Shown here: in pieces, positions 1 to 6,931 of the stretch
Layout: every line of letters begins with the position of its first letter
Numbering within the stretch: position 1 is the first letter of the stretch
The notes under the pieces: generated by a model
The model's input: only the letters and a program-made list of their open reading frames with translations
What the model was told of the DNA's origin: nothing
Databases searched by the model: none
Assembly (NCBI GenBank): GCA_964547415.1
Contig: CAZJNX010000176.1
Span: forward strand, 1 to 10,332
DNA: 10,332 nt
Reading direction: 5' to 3'
Source of the DNA: CAZJNX01 sp964547415
Lineage (GTDB): Bacteria > Pseudomonadota > Alphaproteobacteria > Rhizobiales > Amorphaceae
Program-made: the position numbers and the translations under genes

Positions 1-448
1 CGGAGCCGCATAAGCCCAAATCCCTGTCTCACCAAACCGTACACCGGGGGACCCGGAGATTACGCCGCCCTCAAATTTCCACCACTTCCAAGACACGACC
101 CGCGGGGTTTCCGGACGTCTCAAGTCTTCACCATAGCTCGCTCCGGAAGATCCACCTTTCCATCGTCGTTCCGGGTTCTGGTGCAAGGCCCCGCAATCCG
201 AGCCCCTTCCGAAGACCGGCGGTTGCCGCCTCGCCGACACCGGCGGCAAGTGCGGCCGCGGCTCCTCCACCGCCCGCTGGGGGCGCGTTCCGGGCGTTCA
301 GCCCTCGCCTGCCGCCTGGCACGGGTTCCGGGCGACCGATCCGCAAGGGTGCGCGCGGAAACTCCCGCGGCCACGCGTTCCATCGACGGCGGGAACCGTC
401 GCACGGCCCGTGCGGGCGTGTGCCTTCGCGCCTCACGGAACGCCAGGT
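1..448. other. Gene-free left edge
   Basis: No convincing gene is visible on either strand. The open frames here give arginine- and proline-rich or low-complexity translations with no recognisable motif and no good ribosome binding site, as expected for chance frames in high-GC DNA. The first 120 or so bases look less GC-rich than the rest. A 6-bp-stem inverted repeat at 384-401 lies 48 bases past the stop of the metallopeptidase gene and could be a weak transcription end signal, but no T-run follows it. The remainder of a gene lying further left cannot be excluded for the first bases. Confidence 0.5.
384..401 (-). terminator. Weak hairpin downstream of the metallopeptidase gene
   Basis: An inverted repeat with 6-bp arms (cgacgg / ccgtcg) and a 6-base loop lies 48 bases beyond the stop codon at 449-451. 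There is no T-run on the minus strand after it, so calling it an intrinsic terminator is only a position-based guess. Confidence 0.2.
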
Positions 449-1564
449 TCAGGAGACCGTGCGGGAATAGCCGGGGGCGGCGACGTCCGGGGCCACGGCA
501 TCGCCCCGTCTGACGAGGCGATGGACGAAGCGCAACTTGTCGAGCACCCGGCGCGTGAGGACGAAGGGATAGAGGGGCGGCTGTCCCATGGCCTCGTTCA
601 GGCTGTTGACGGCCGCCGTCAGCGGAACCCAGGCTGCGATGAGGCGGTCGAAGGCGACTGCATCGTAGGCGGAAAAGCCGACGTTCGTGGCGATCGCCTC
701 CCCCGTGCCCGCCCGCGGCCGCACGCGCATGCCGAACGCGTAGGCCGTGTCGAGCGTGTCGACGATGTGAAGGTAGTGGGCGAACGTCTCCGCGAAGTCC
801 TCCCAGGGATGGGCGGAGGCGTAGAACGACACGAAATCTTCCGGCCAGTCGAACTTGTCGGTTCGCTCGTAATGTCGCGCAAGAGAGTCCGCGTAATCGC
901 TCCGCTCGTCGCCGAAAAGGGCGCGGAAGGCTGCGAGGGAGGACGGGTCGCCGGCGATGAGCCGTTCCCAGTAATAATGCCCGATCTCGTGACGGAAATG
1001 GCCGATCAGGGTTCGGTAGGGCTCGGCCATCGACTGGCGCGCACGCTCCCGCTCGACGTCGTCGGCCTCGCGAATGTTGATGGTGATCACCCCCTCGGCG
1101 TGTCCGGTGACGACGGACCCGCCTTCGCGGAAGGACGGTTCGGGATCGGCGAGAAAATCGAAGGCGAGCCCGCGCTCTGGATCCTCTCCACGGGAGACGA
1201 CCGGCAGGCCGAGCCGCAACAGGCTGTAGACGAGGCGATGCTTCGCATCCTCGATCTTCCTCCACAGGACGAGGTGCTCCTCGACCGACAGGTCCGGAAT
1301 GGTCCGGTTGGGGCGGCACGCGACGCACAAGGTGACGGGACCCTCAGCGGGCAGCACCCAGTTGCACACGCCGTGGGCCGCGTTGCCGCAAAGCCGTTGC
1401 CGGGACCGGCCGTCCGGCAGGCGCCAGCCTCGGGCGCCGTCCGCCACGAGCGCGAACGGGGCGAGCGCCTCCGGATCGAACGCGAGGGCGGTCCCGCACC
1501 GCACGCATAGCGTGTTGCCGAAATGCAGAAGCTGCCCGCAGACGTCGCACTCGAAGACGTTCAT
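449..1564 (-). CDS. Zinc-ribbon zinc-binding metallopeptidase family protein
   Basis: A 371-residue protein matching the bacterial putative zinc-binding peptidase family (zinc-ribbon domain followed by a Peptidase_Mx-like domain); the assignment is from motif recognition. The N-terminus carries a zinc ribbon with C6-x2-C9 and C20-x2-C23, then further Cys/His positions C59, H64, C67, C80 and C83. The catalytic-type motif HEIGH lies at 192-196, followed about 60 residues later by an acidic stretch reading WEDFAETFAHY, which may supply the third metal ligand. No signal peptide or membrane segment is seen, so it is probably cytosolic. The ATG at 1562-1564 was chosen because the zinc ribbon begins at residue 6; the frame stays open to about 2509, but that extension is low-complexity. 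The ribosome binding site is weak (GGAAAG about 5 bases upstream). The substrate is unknown and it has no obvious operon partner. The family is fairly sure; actual peptidase activity is inferred. Confidence 0.87.
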   Translation of the reverse strand: MNVFECDVCGQLLHFGNTLCVRCGTALAFDPEALAPFALVADGARGWRLPDGRSRQRLCGNAAHGVCNWVLPAEGPVTLCVACRPNRTIPDLSVEEHLVLWRKIEDAKHRLVYSLLRLGLPVVSRGEDPERGLAFDFLADPEPSFREGGSVVTGHAEGVITINIREADDVERERARQSMAEPYRTLIGHFRHEIGHYYWERLIAGDPSSLAAFRALFGDERSDYADSLARHYERTDKFDWPEDFVSFYASAHPWEDFAETFAHYLHIVDTLDTAYAFGMRVRPRAGTGEAIATNVGFSAYDAVAFDRLIAAWVPLTAAVNSLNEAMGQPPLYPFVLTRRVLDKLRFVHRLVRRGDAVAPDVAAPGYSRTVS

Positions 1565-2130
1565 GATCGCTTTCCGACGGATGGGCGACCGAGCCACGGG
1601 TCGGCGGCTTCGTTCCGTCGCCGGCAGGCGGCCCCGTTCCCCGTGGTCCGGGCGGCGCTCCGGCGGGACCATGACCGGCGTGCCGAATGGGACCGATCGA
1701 CCGCCGTCACCCGTTTGCGCTCGACCGCCGACCATCGGTGGGCCGGGCTCGGAAGGGTTCGTTTCCTCCAGATCCAAGGCACGACACTCCTCGTCGGTTC
1801 CCGCTCCCGACCGCGGCAGGCCGGCGCGGGGCGAAGACCGCGTCGGCAAGAATCGTACCATCGGACGAGCGCTGACGCGCACAGTTTTCCCGACAGTGTC
1901 GCGGCGACGCAAGATGGCGGGGCACACCCTACACCGCCGTGCCCTCGACTGGCCGTCGCTCGCCCGTCGGACGCTCCATTTTCGCCCCAACCTTTCCGTC
2001 GCGATCCACGGCTGGGCGGGATGCGAGCTGTCCCCGGCTGACCGGGCTGGGACTCGGGGCCCGCCCGTCGCGACGATCCCCGCGGGTGCCTTTCCTCTCG
2101 GGGCGGCCCGGGGGTAGAGGTGGACGTCGA
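1565..2130. other. Gene-free stretch between metallopeptidase and small ORF
   Basis: No convincing gene is seen in these 566 bases. Open frames exist on both strands, including the upstream extension of the metallopeptidase frame, but their translations are arginine/proline-rich and lack motifs. It presumably holds the promoter of the metallopeptidase gene and the 3' end of the small gene at 2131-2553; I could not identify clear -35/-10 boxes. Only short inverted repeats occur, such as cccgg/ccggg at 2033-2046. Confidence 0.45.
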
Positions 2131-2553
2131 TCAGATGCCCTTGCCGAAGCGGTCGGCGGCCACACGTCGAGCCGCTGGCCCCGGCTCGACGATGTCTCCG
2201 GCGTCCCGGACGTGCGCGGCGAGGTCGGTGAAGAGGGCGAGCGCGGCCGCATAGAAGATCGCGCCGCGATCGGAAGAACCCGACTCCTGCCACGGGTCGG
2301 GCTGCGGGGCGCAGGTCTTCGCTGGCGCCGCCCGGACGATTTCCGGTGCCCGGTCCCCGGCGGACGAGGCCGGTACCCCGTCCCGGCAGCTTCCGTCCTG
2401 CGGGCCTGGTGACTGCAGGCCCGGGCGTGGCAGGGACGGGCCGGGGCCCGCGATCGCCGGGTCGGGACCGCTCGCCGATATCGCCGGGTCGACGGCCTCC
2501 TCCCGGCACGCGACCTGCCGCGCGAGCGGTGCCTTTCCGTGGACCGAAGCCAT
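2131..2553 (-). CDS. Small hypothetical protein (140 aa)
   Basis: I do not recognise this protein. The ATG at 2551-2553 is preceded by GAGGAG with a 7-base spacer, a good ribosome binding site, and third codon positions are strongly G/C, especially in the second half, which supports coding. Residues from about 20 to 90 are rich in Pro, Gly, Ala and Ser and look disordered, with four scattered cysteines overall. The C-terminal 45 or so residues look folded: an alanine/leucine-rich helix (AIFYAAALALFTDLAAHVRD) and then a short basic tail ending FGKGI. There is no clear signal peptide. It lies 294 bases downstream of the secretion adaptor gene on the same strand, with a strong hairpin between them, so co-transcription is uncertain. 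A role as a small secreted substrate is possible by position only. The frame is open upstream to 2688, but the ribosome binding site argues for this start. Confidence 0.55.
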   Translation of the reverse strand: MASVHGKAPLARQVACREEAVDPAISASGPDPAIAGPGPSLPRPGLQSPGPQDGSCRDGVPASSAGDRAPEIVRAAPAKTCAPQPDPWQESGSSDRGAIFYAAALALFTDLAAHVRDAGDIVEPGPAARRVAADRFGKGI

Positions 2554-2776
2554 GGCGTTTCTCCTCGCGACCTGTTCAGCGCGCCCGGCGGCGGAAGGGG
2601 GAGGGGCGCCGCCACCGGAGGGTCCGGCAGCATGGAAACACATCAGGCTTTTGCGAGGCTGTCCCGCATCCGCTGCGTGCGGGCGCATGGTTCGCCGAAC
2701 GGCATTCTCCGGATTCCGGGGGAAGACCAGGCCGCCGGGGCGGCGGGCGCCGCGCGCTGGCCCTCACTGCCCGCAT

Positions 2777-2799
2777 GGCCGGGGCTTCGGGCCCCGGCC
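2777..2799 (-). terminator. Strong GC hairpin downstream of the secretion operon
   Basis: A perfect inverted repeat with 9-bp arms (ggccggggc / gccccggcc) and a 5-base loop lies 48 bases past the stop codon of the adaptor gene. No T-run follows on either strand, so it lacks the classical intrinsic terminator tail; in very GC-rich genomes such hairpins may still end or stabilise transcripts. It separates the secretion genes from the small gene at 2131-2553. Confidence 0.45.
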
Positions 2800-2847
2800 G
2801 TCGAGGGCCGCGTGGTCTCGCCGCGGACCGGATCCGCGCTCGGAGGA

Positions 2848-4200
2848 TCAGCTCTCCCGCCAGACCCGGTTGATCTGGTCGGTCAGCGGCTTGATCAGAT
2901 AGCTCATCACCGTCTGCGCGCCGGTCTGCACGTAGACCTCCACGGGCATGCCCGGCACCAGGTCCGTACCCTCCGGCAGGCGGGCAAGCTGGTCCTCCGG
3001 CAAGGCGACGCGAACGGAATAGTAGCCCATGCCCGTCGCCTCGTCGGTGGACAGGTCGGCGGCGACGTGGGTCACGTAGCCGTGAAGCTTGGGGCTCGTG
3101 CGCATGTTGAGGGCGCTGAGGATCAGGTCCGCGTCCTGGCCGAGGCGCACCTGGTCGATGTCGGCGGGCGACACGCGGGCCTCGATCACGAGCTGGTCCT
3201 GCTGGGGCACGATCTGCATGATGGTCTGGCCGGGCTGGACGACGCCGCCCACGGTGTGGACCTGGAGCTCGTGGACGTAGCCCGAATCGGGCGCGCGGAT
3301 GTCCATGCGCGCGAGCTGGAAGTCGGCCGCCGTGCGTCGCTCCACCAGGTTGGCGAGGTCGGGCACGAGGCGGGTGATCTCGTCGAAGGTCTGCTGGCGG
3401 TCGTCCTTGGTGAGCTGGAGGATCTCGAGCTCGGTCTCGCTAATGCGGCCCTCGGCCATCGCGATGCGGGAGGTGAGCTCGCCCTCCTGGCCCTCGAGGC
3501 GCGCCTGCTCGCGCTTCAGCGCCATGATCCGGTTCTGCGGCACGTGGCCCTTCTCGTAAAGGCCCTCGAGGACCGCGAGCTCCTCCTTGATGAGCTCGAT
3601 CTCGCCCTGCTTGGCCGCCCGCTGGGACACGTGGCCCTCGATCTGCTCCTTCAGCTGGCTGATGCGCTCGTTGAGGCGGTTCACCTGGCCGGTGAGGGTG
3701 TCGTTGCGGGCGGCGAGCACCTTCTCCTCGGCCTCGATCGCCTCCTTCACCGACGGCTCGTCCATGCGCTCGGCGAGCTCGGGCGGGACCGTCAGGCTGT
3801 CCGCGTCGTCCCGCTGGGCCCTCAGCCGCGCGAGGCGTGCCTTGAGGGCGACCACCTGGGCGTCGAGGAGGCTGCGGTTCGCCTTCACCAGCGTCTCGTC
3901 GAGGCGGATCAGAAGGTCGCCGGGCTCGACCACGTCGCCGTTGGACACCTGGATCTCGCCGACGATGCCGCCGTCCGGGTGCTGGACCTGCTTCACGTTG
4001 GAGGACACGGTCAGCTGGCCCATGGCGATGACGGCGCTGTTGAGCTTGGCCGTCGCCGCCCAGCCGCCGACCCCGAACAGGAGGAGGCCGCACACCGCGA
4101 CGCCGACGACGACGTAAAGGCGGATGGACCGGGAAAAGGCGACCTTCCTGGACGGCTCCCCTTGGCCGTCCTTGGTCTTCACGGGCAGGGTCTTGATCAT
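2848..4200 (-). CDS. HlyD-family type I secretion membrane fusion protein
   Basis: A 450-residue periplasmic adaptor that links an inner-membrane ABC exporter to an outer-membrane TolC-like channel. In order: a short cytosolic N-terminus; one membrane helix at about residues 28-47; a first beta/lipoyl-like half around 57-110, including HPDGGIVGEI and VEPGDLLIRLDE; a long, charged, heptad-like coiled-coil region at about 110-285, rich in Leu, Glu, Gln and Arg; the second lipoyl half and beta-barrel from about 290; and the C-terminal signature LVPGMPVEVYVQTG followed by MSYLIKPLTDQI, typical of the PrtE/HlyD type. The length is normal for the family. The ATG at 4198-4200 has GAGG and GAGAG motifs upstream. 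It lies 91 bases downstream of the ABC gene on the same strand, the usual ABC-adaptor order. No outer-membrane partner or substrate gene is recognised here. Confidence 0.95.
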   Translation of the reverse strand: MIKTLPVKTKDGQGEPSRKVAFSRSIRLYVVVGVAVCGLLLFGVGGWAATAKLNSAVIAMGQLTVSSNVKQVQHPDGGIVGEIQVSNGDVVEPGDLLIRLDETLVKANRSLLDAQVVALKARLARLRAQRDDADSLTVPPELAERMDEPSVKEAIEAEEKVLAARNDTLTGQVNRLNERISQLKEQIEGHVSQRAAKQGEIELIKEELAVLEGLYEKGHVPQNRIMALKREQARLEGQEGELTSRIAMAEGRISETELEILQLTKDDRQQTFDEITRLVPDLANLVERRTAADFQLARMDIRAPDSGYVHELQVHTVGGVVQPGQTIMQIVPQQDQLVIEARVSPADIDQVRLGQDADLILSALNMRTSPKLHGYVTHVAADLSTDEATGMGYYSVRVALPEDQLARLPEGTDLVPGMPVEVYVQTGAQTVMSYLIKPLTDQINRVWRES

Positions 4201-4291
4201 GGTCTCTCGCTCACCTCGTCGCGCGGGGACCGTCGGCGAACCCGGGGCTGCCGCGGACCGCGCACCATGCGTGCCGGCCGGACCGCCGGCG

Positions 4292-6135
4292 TCAGGACGT
4301 CGTCACCTGCGGCGTCTTTTCCCCGGCGGCCGCCTCGCCGCCGCCCTCGCCCCGGGCGGCCGGCTGATCGCCCGCGGGCGCCTTGGGCCGCTCGATCTGG
4401 CCCACCTTGTCGCGCCGCATCACCTTCTTCAGCACCTCGTCGCGGGTGCCGTACTCGGCCATCCGGCCGTTCTCGATCATCAGGAGGAAGTCGGCCGAGG
4501 AGATGGCGCTCGGCCGGTGCGCCACGATGATGACGATGCCGCCGCGCGCCTTGACCCCCTGGATCGCCTTGTTGAGGGCGGCGTCGCCGAAGCCGTCGAG
4601 GTTCGAGTTGGGCTCGTCGAGCACCACCAGGAACGGGTCGTCGTAAAGGGCGCGGGCAAGGGCGATGCGCTGGCGCTGCCCGGCCGACAGGACCGTTCCG
4701 CGGTCGCCGATAAAGAGGCCGTAACCGCCCTCGAAGGACATGATGAGCTCGTGGACGCCGGCCGCCTTCGCCGCGGCGATGACCTTCTCGTCGTCCACCA
4801 CCGGCTCGAAGCGGGAGATGTTCTGGGCGATCGTGCCCTCGAACAGCTCAACGTCCTGGGGCAGGTAGCCGATGTGCTTGCCGAGGTCCTCGTGGATCCA
4901 CTGGTCGAGGGGCGCGCCGTCGAGGGCGACCGTCCCCCGGAACGGCTGCCAGACGCCCACGAGCGTGCGAACGAGGGTGGACTTGCCTCCGCCCGTGGGG
5001 CCGATCACGCCGAGGGCCTGGCCGGACTTCAGCTGGAAGCGGATGTCGACGAGGGTCGGCCGGCGCAGCCCCGGCGGGACCACCGTCACGGTGTCGACCT
5101 TCAACTCGTGAGTGGGGGCGGGCAGCTTGATCCGCTCCACCGCCGGCGGCTCGGCGAGCGCCTCCCCGAGGCGGCGGTAGGACTGGCGGGCGGCGAGCAG
5201 GGCGCGCCAGTTCTCATTGATGGCCTGGCGTTTGCCGGCCCAGCAGGNNNNNNNNNNCGCCAGTTCTGGACCGCCATCTCCACCGGCTGGAGGCCGCGCG
5301 CCATGATGATGGAGGCGGCGATCATCGCACCGGGGGTGATGATGTCGAAGATGGCGAGGTAGGCGCCGAGGCCGAGCACCGCCGACTGCAGGAACAGGCG
5401 AATCACCTTGGTGAGCGCGGTCGACGTCTGGACGATGTCGGCCGCCCGGGCGCTCGAGGCGAGGAAGCGTTCGTTCACCTCGTTCCACACGCCGGAGATG
5501 CCCCCGGTCATGCTCATGCCCTGGATGACCTCGGCGTTGCGGCGGCTCTGGTCCACGATCTGGTTGCGCTTCACCGCGGCCTCGTTGGAGGCCTTCATCG
5601 CCGGACGCGCGGTGAGGTCCGTCACGACGGCGATCAGGAACAGGATCACCGCACCACCCATCGCCAGGTAGCCGAGCCACGGATGGATGAAATAGACGAT
5701 CGCGATGTAGAACGGCATCCACGGCAGGTCGAAGATCGACGTCACGCCCGGGCCGCCGAAGAAGGAGCGCAGGGTGTCCACGTCCCGCACCGGCTCGTGC
5801 GTCGCCTGGCGGGCGCCGAGCTTGAGGGGAGAGAAGATCTGCGTGGTGAAGGCGAGGGAGCCGATCTGTTCGTCGAAGCGGTGGCCGACCCGCACGAGCA
5901 CCCGCGTGCGGATCATGTCGATGAGGCCCATGAAGGCGTAAAGGCCGATCACCAGCACCACGAGGGCGATCAGCGTCGGCACGCTGCGGCTCGTCAGCAC
6001 GCGGTCGTAGACCTGCAGCATGAAGATCGGGCCCGTCAGCATCAGGATGTTGACGAAGCAGCTGAACAGGGCGACCGCCCAGAACGTCTTCCGGGCGGAG
6101 CGCATGGCCCGGATCAGTTGCTCGCTGCGTACCAT
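4292..6135 (-). CDS. PrtD-type type I secretion ABC permease/ATPase, interrupted by an N gap
   Basis: Inner-membrane exporter that recognises C-terminal secretion signals and drives export by ATP hydrolysis. The ATG at 6133-6135 has an excellent AAGGAGG with a 7-base spacer. The N-terminal half is a membrane domain: helices at about 18-40 and 53-70, then further segments near 140-175 and 250-290, with the hallmark GPIFMLQVYDRVL at 35-47. No N-terminal peptidase-like domain is present, which favours the PrtD type over the HlyB type. With the duplicated bases around the gap collapsed, the ATPase half has Walker A GPTGGGKST at 361-369, Q-loop region LPQD, signature LSAGQ at 465-469, Walker B VVLDEP with D489/E490, and H-loop H522, so all ATPase motifs are intact. 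As written, the two halves are in different frames across ten Ns at 5248-5257; this is probably an assembly fault, not a pseudogene. The collapsed length is 596 residues, normal for the family. It is followed by the adaptor gene. Confidence 0.93.
5205..5214. repeat. Ten-base direct repeat, copy 1 (left of gap)
   Basis: The bases cgccagttct occur here and again at 5258-5267, just right of the N run. On the coding strand both copies encode the same NW residues in the same codon phase. The offset is 53 positions, which equals the frame difference between the two halves of the ABC gene modulo 3. Confidence 0.85.
5248..5257. other. Assembly gap (10 Ns)
   Basis: Ten undetermined bases lie inside the ABC exporter gene, between its membrane domain and the region leading to its ATPase domain. 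The number of Ns is probably a placeholder and not a measured length. Confidence 0.95.
5258..5267. repeat. Ten-base direct repeat, copy 2 (right of gap)
   Basis: The second copy of cgccagttct directly abuts the N run. Sequence abutting a gap and repeating a nearby stretch is typical of overlapping contig ends that were not merged. Confidence 0.85.
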
Positions 6136-6142
6136 TCGTCGT

Positions 6143-6149
6143 CCTCCTT
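6143..6149 (-). promoter_or_regulatory. Ribosome binding site of the ABC exporter gene
   Basis: AAGGAGG on the minus strand, with a 7-base spacer to the ATG at 6133-6135. It is a near-perfect Shine-Dalgarno match and fixes the start of the gene. Confidence 0.8.
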
Positions 6150-6370
6150 GCCGCGGCGCCCGTCCGGCCGTCCCGCGGGCCTCGGCGTCCGCTCGCGGCC
6201 GCCGTCCCCCTGTTCAAATGCCCGCGCCGCATCCGGCGGACGTGGCTGTGGACACGCCCGCCCGCCGCCGTGCGGCCGGGAGGCTCGCCCCTCGGGCCTT
6301 CCCGAGGCTTGCCCCGCGGCCGCAGGCGCGGGATCCTCACCCCGAGATAGGGACACGCGCCGCGGGCGAA

Positions 6371-6386
6371 GGTGACATTCGTCACA
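6371..6386. promoter_or_regulatory. CRP/FNR-type palindromic operator candidate
   Basis: The minus strand reads TGTGA-CGAATG-TCACC, one mismatch from the classical CRP pattern TGTGA-N6-TCACA; equivalently the plus strand contains gtgac-attc-gtcac, a perfect 5-bp palindrome. It lies about 236-251 bases upstream of the ABC exporter start and about 130 bases downstream of the cbpM stop, so the secretion operon is the likelier target. The cognate regulator is not in the window and the distance is larger than typical unless the leader is long. Confidence 0.35.
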
Positions 6387-6432
6387 CTTCGGGCGGAACC
6401 GTCCGGATCTCGCTTCCGCTTCGGCCCCCCGG

Positions 6433-6453
6433 CGCGGACCCTCACCGTCCGCG
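6433..6453 (-). terminator. Hairpin downstream of cbpM
   Basis: An inverted repeat with 7-bp arms (cgcggac / gtccgcg) and a 7-base loop lies 64 bases past the cbpM stop. It lacks a T-run; it may mark the end of the cbpA-cbpM transcript or be a chance GC hairpin. Confidence 0.25.
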
Positions 6454-6492
6454 GCGGTTGCCCCGGCCCGGCGCTTGCATATCACACGGCCG

Positions 6493-6509
6493 GCGCGCGC
6501 GCACGCGCA
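6493..6509. other. Alternating purine/pyrimidine tract
   Basis: Seventeen bases alternate strictly between purine and pyrimidine, mostly GC steps with one CA step inside. Such tracts can adopt Z-DNA under negative supercoiling. It begins 8 bases downstream of the cbpM stop. This is a sequence property only; a function is not implied. Confidence 0.3.
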
Positions 6510-6517
6510 AGGCGCCC

Positions 6518-6856
6518 TCAGGAGCGCTCCCCGTCCCCCGACGGCCGGTCGAGGACCGCGGACAGGCGGACCCGCACGTCCTCCGGTTCGTGCTCGATCG
6601 CCTCGAGGAGAGCGCGCATGCACGCGCGCACCCCGTGAAGCTGGTCGATCAGCGACAGCACCGGCGGGACCTGCTCGTCCGTCAGCTCCAGCTCTTCCGT
6701 CAGGTGGCAGACGAGTTCCACCCGCGCAAGATCCGTCTCGCTGAAGGACAGCCGCCCCTCGCGCCGCGCTGGCCGCACCCAGCCGCGGGCGGCGAAGGTG
6801 CGGATCCGTTCCACCCCGACGCGGCCGACCACGACCGCGACGTCGTTCTCGTCCAT
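6518..6856 (-). CDS. cbpM: Chaperone modulator CbpM (MerR-like)
   Basis: A 112-residue protein. CbpM proteins bind the J domain of the DnaJ homologue CbpA and restrain its co-chaperone and DNA-binding activity in the cytosol (established for Escherichia coli). The N-terminal half resembles a MerR-type helix-turn-helix, with VERIRTFAARGWVRP followed by LSFSETDLARVELVCHLTEEL. The C-terminal half is a helix with LSLIDQLHGVRACMRALLEAIE, as in the family, and a short charged tail. The ATG at 6854-6856 is chosen because GGAGGAG lies 7 bases upstream; an in-frame GTG immediately before it (6857-6859) would leave only 4 bases. It follows cbpA after 72 bases on the same strand, the standard gene order for this pair, which strongly supports the call. 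Confidence 0.88.
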   Translation of the reverse strand: MDENDVAVVVGRVGVERIRTFAARGWVRPARREGRLSFSETDLARVELVCHLTEELELTDEQVPPVLSLIDQLHGVRACMRALLEAIEHEPEDVRVRLSAVLDRPSGDGERS

Positions 6857-6931
6857 CACCGGTCTCCTCCGTCGGGCCGCGGGAGGGCGGCACCATGAGC
6901 CGGCCGCAGCCCTGTCATGCGGCGCGAGGCC

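Larger units (their letters stand above)
6136..6517. other. Intergenic region upstream of the secretion operon
   Basis: These 382 bases separate the ABC gene start from the cbpM stop and contain no convincing gene. They hold the ABC ribosome binding site at 6143-6149, a CRP-like palindrome at 6371-6386, a 7-bp-arm hairpin at 6433-6453 and a 17-base alternating purine/pyrimidine tract at 6493-6509. The promoter for the secretion genes should lie here; no clear -35/-10 pair could be picked out. Confidence 0.5.

Noticed and set aside
1881..1897. A direct repeat acagt-N7-acagt as a possible operator
   Set aside because: Five-base repeats are expected by chance over this length and the position relative to the metallopeptidase start (over 300 bases) is not informative.
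1565..2509. Upstream extension of the metallopeptidase reading frame
   Set aside because: The added sequence is Arg/Pro/Gly-rich with no domain, whereas family proteins start just before the first zinc-ribbon cysteines, as the ATG at 1564 does.
2539..4530. A long plus-strand open frame (663 codons) antisense to the adaptor gene
   Set aside because: It is the complement of a clear HlyD-family gene; in high-GC DNA antisense frames stay open by chance. Its His/Leu/Val-rich translation has no recognisable domain.
4676..4690. LSAGQ instead of LSGGQ as the ABC signature of the exporter
   Set aside because: To my knowledge this variant is common in PrtD-type secretion ATPases, and all other ATPase motifs are intact, so it is not a sign of inactivity.
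4292..6135. The ABC exporter as a frameshifted pseudogene
   Set aside because: The frame change coincides exactly with the N gap and is removed by collapsing the flanking 10-base repeat; both halves are otherwise fully conserved.
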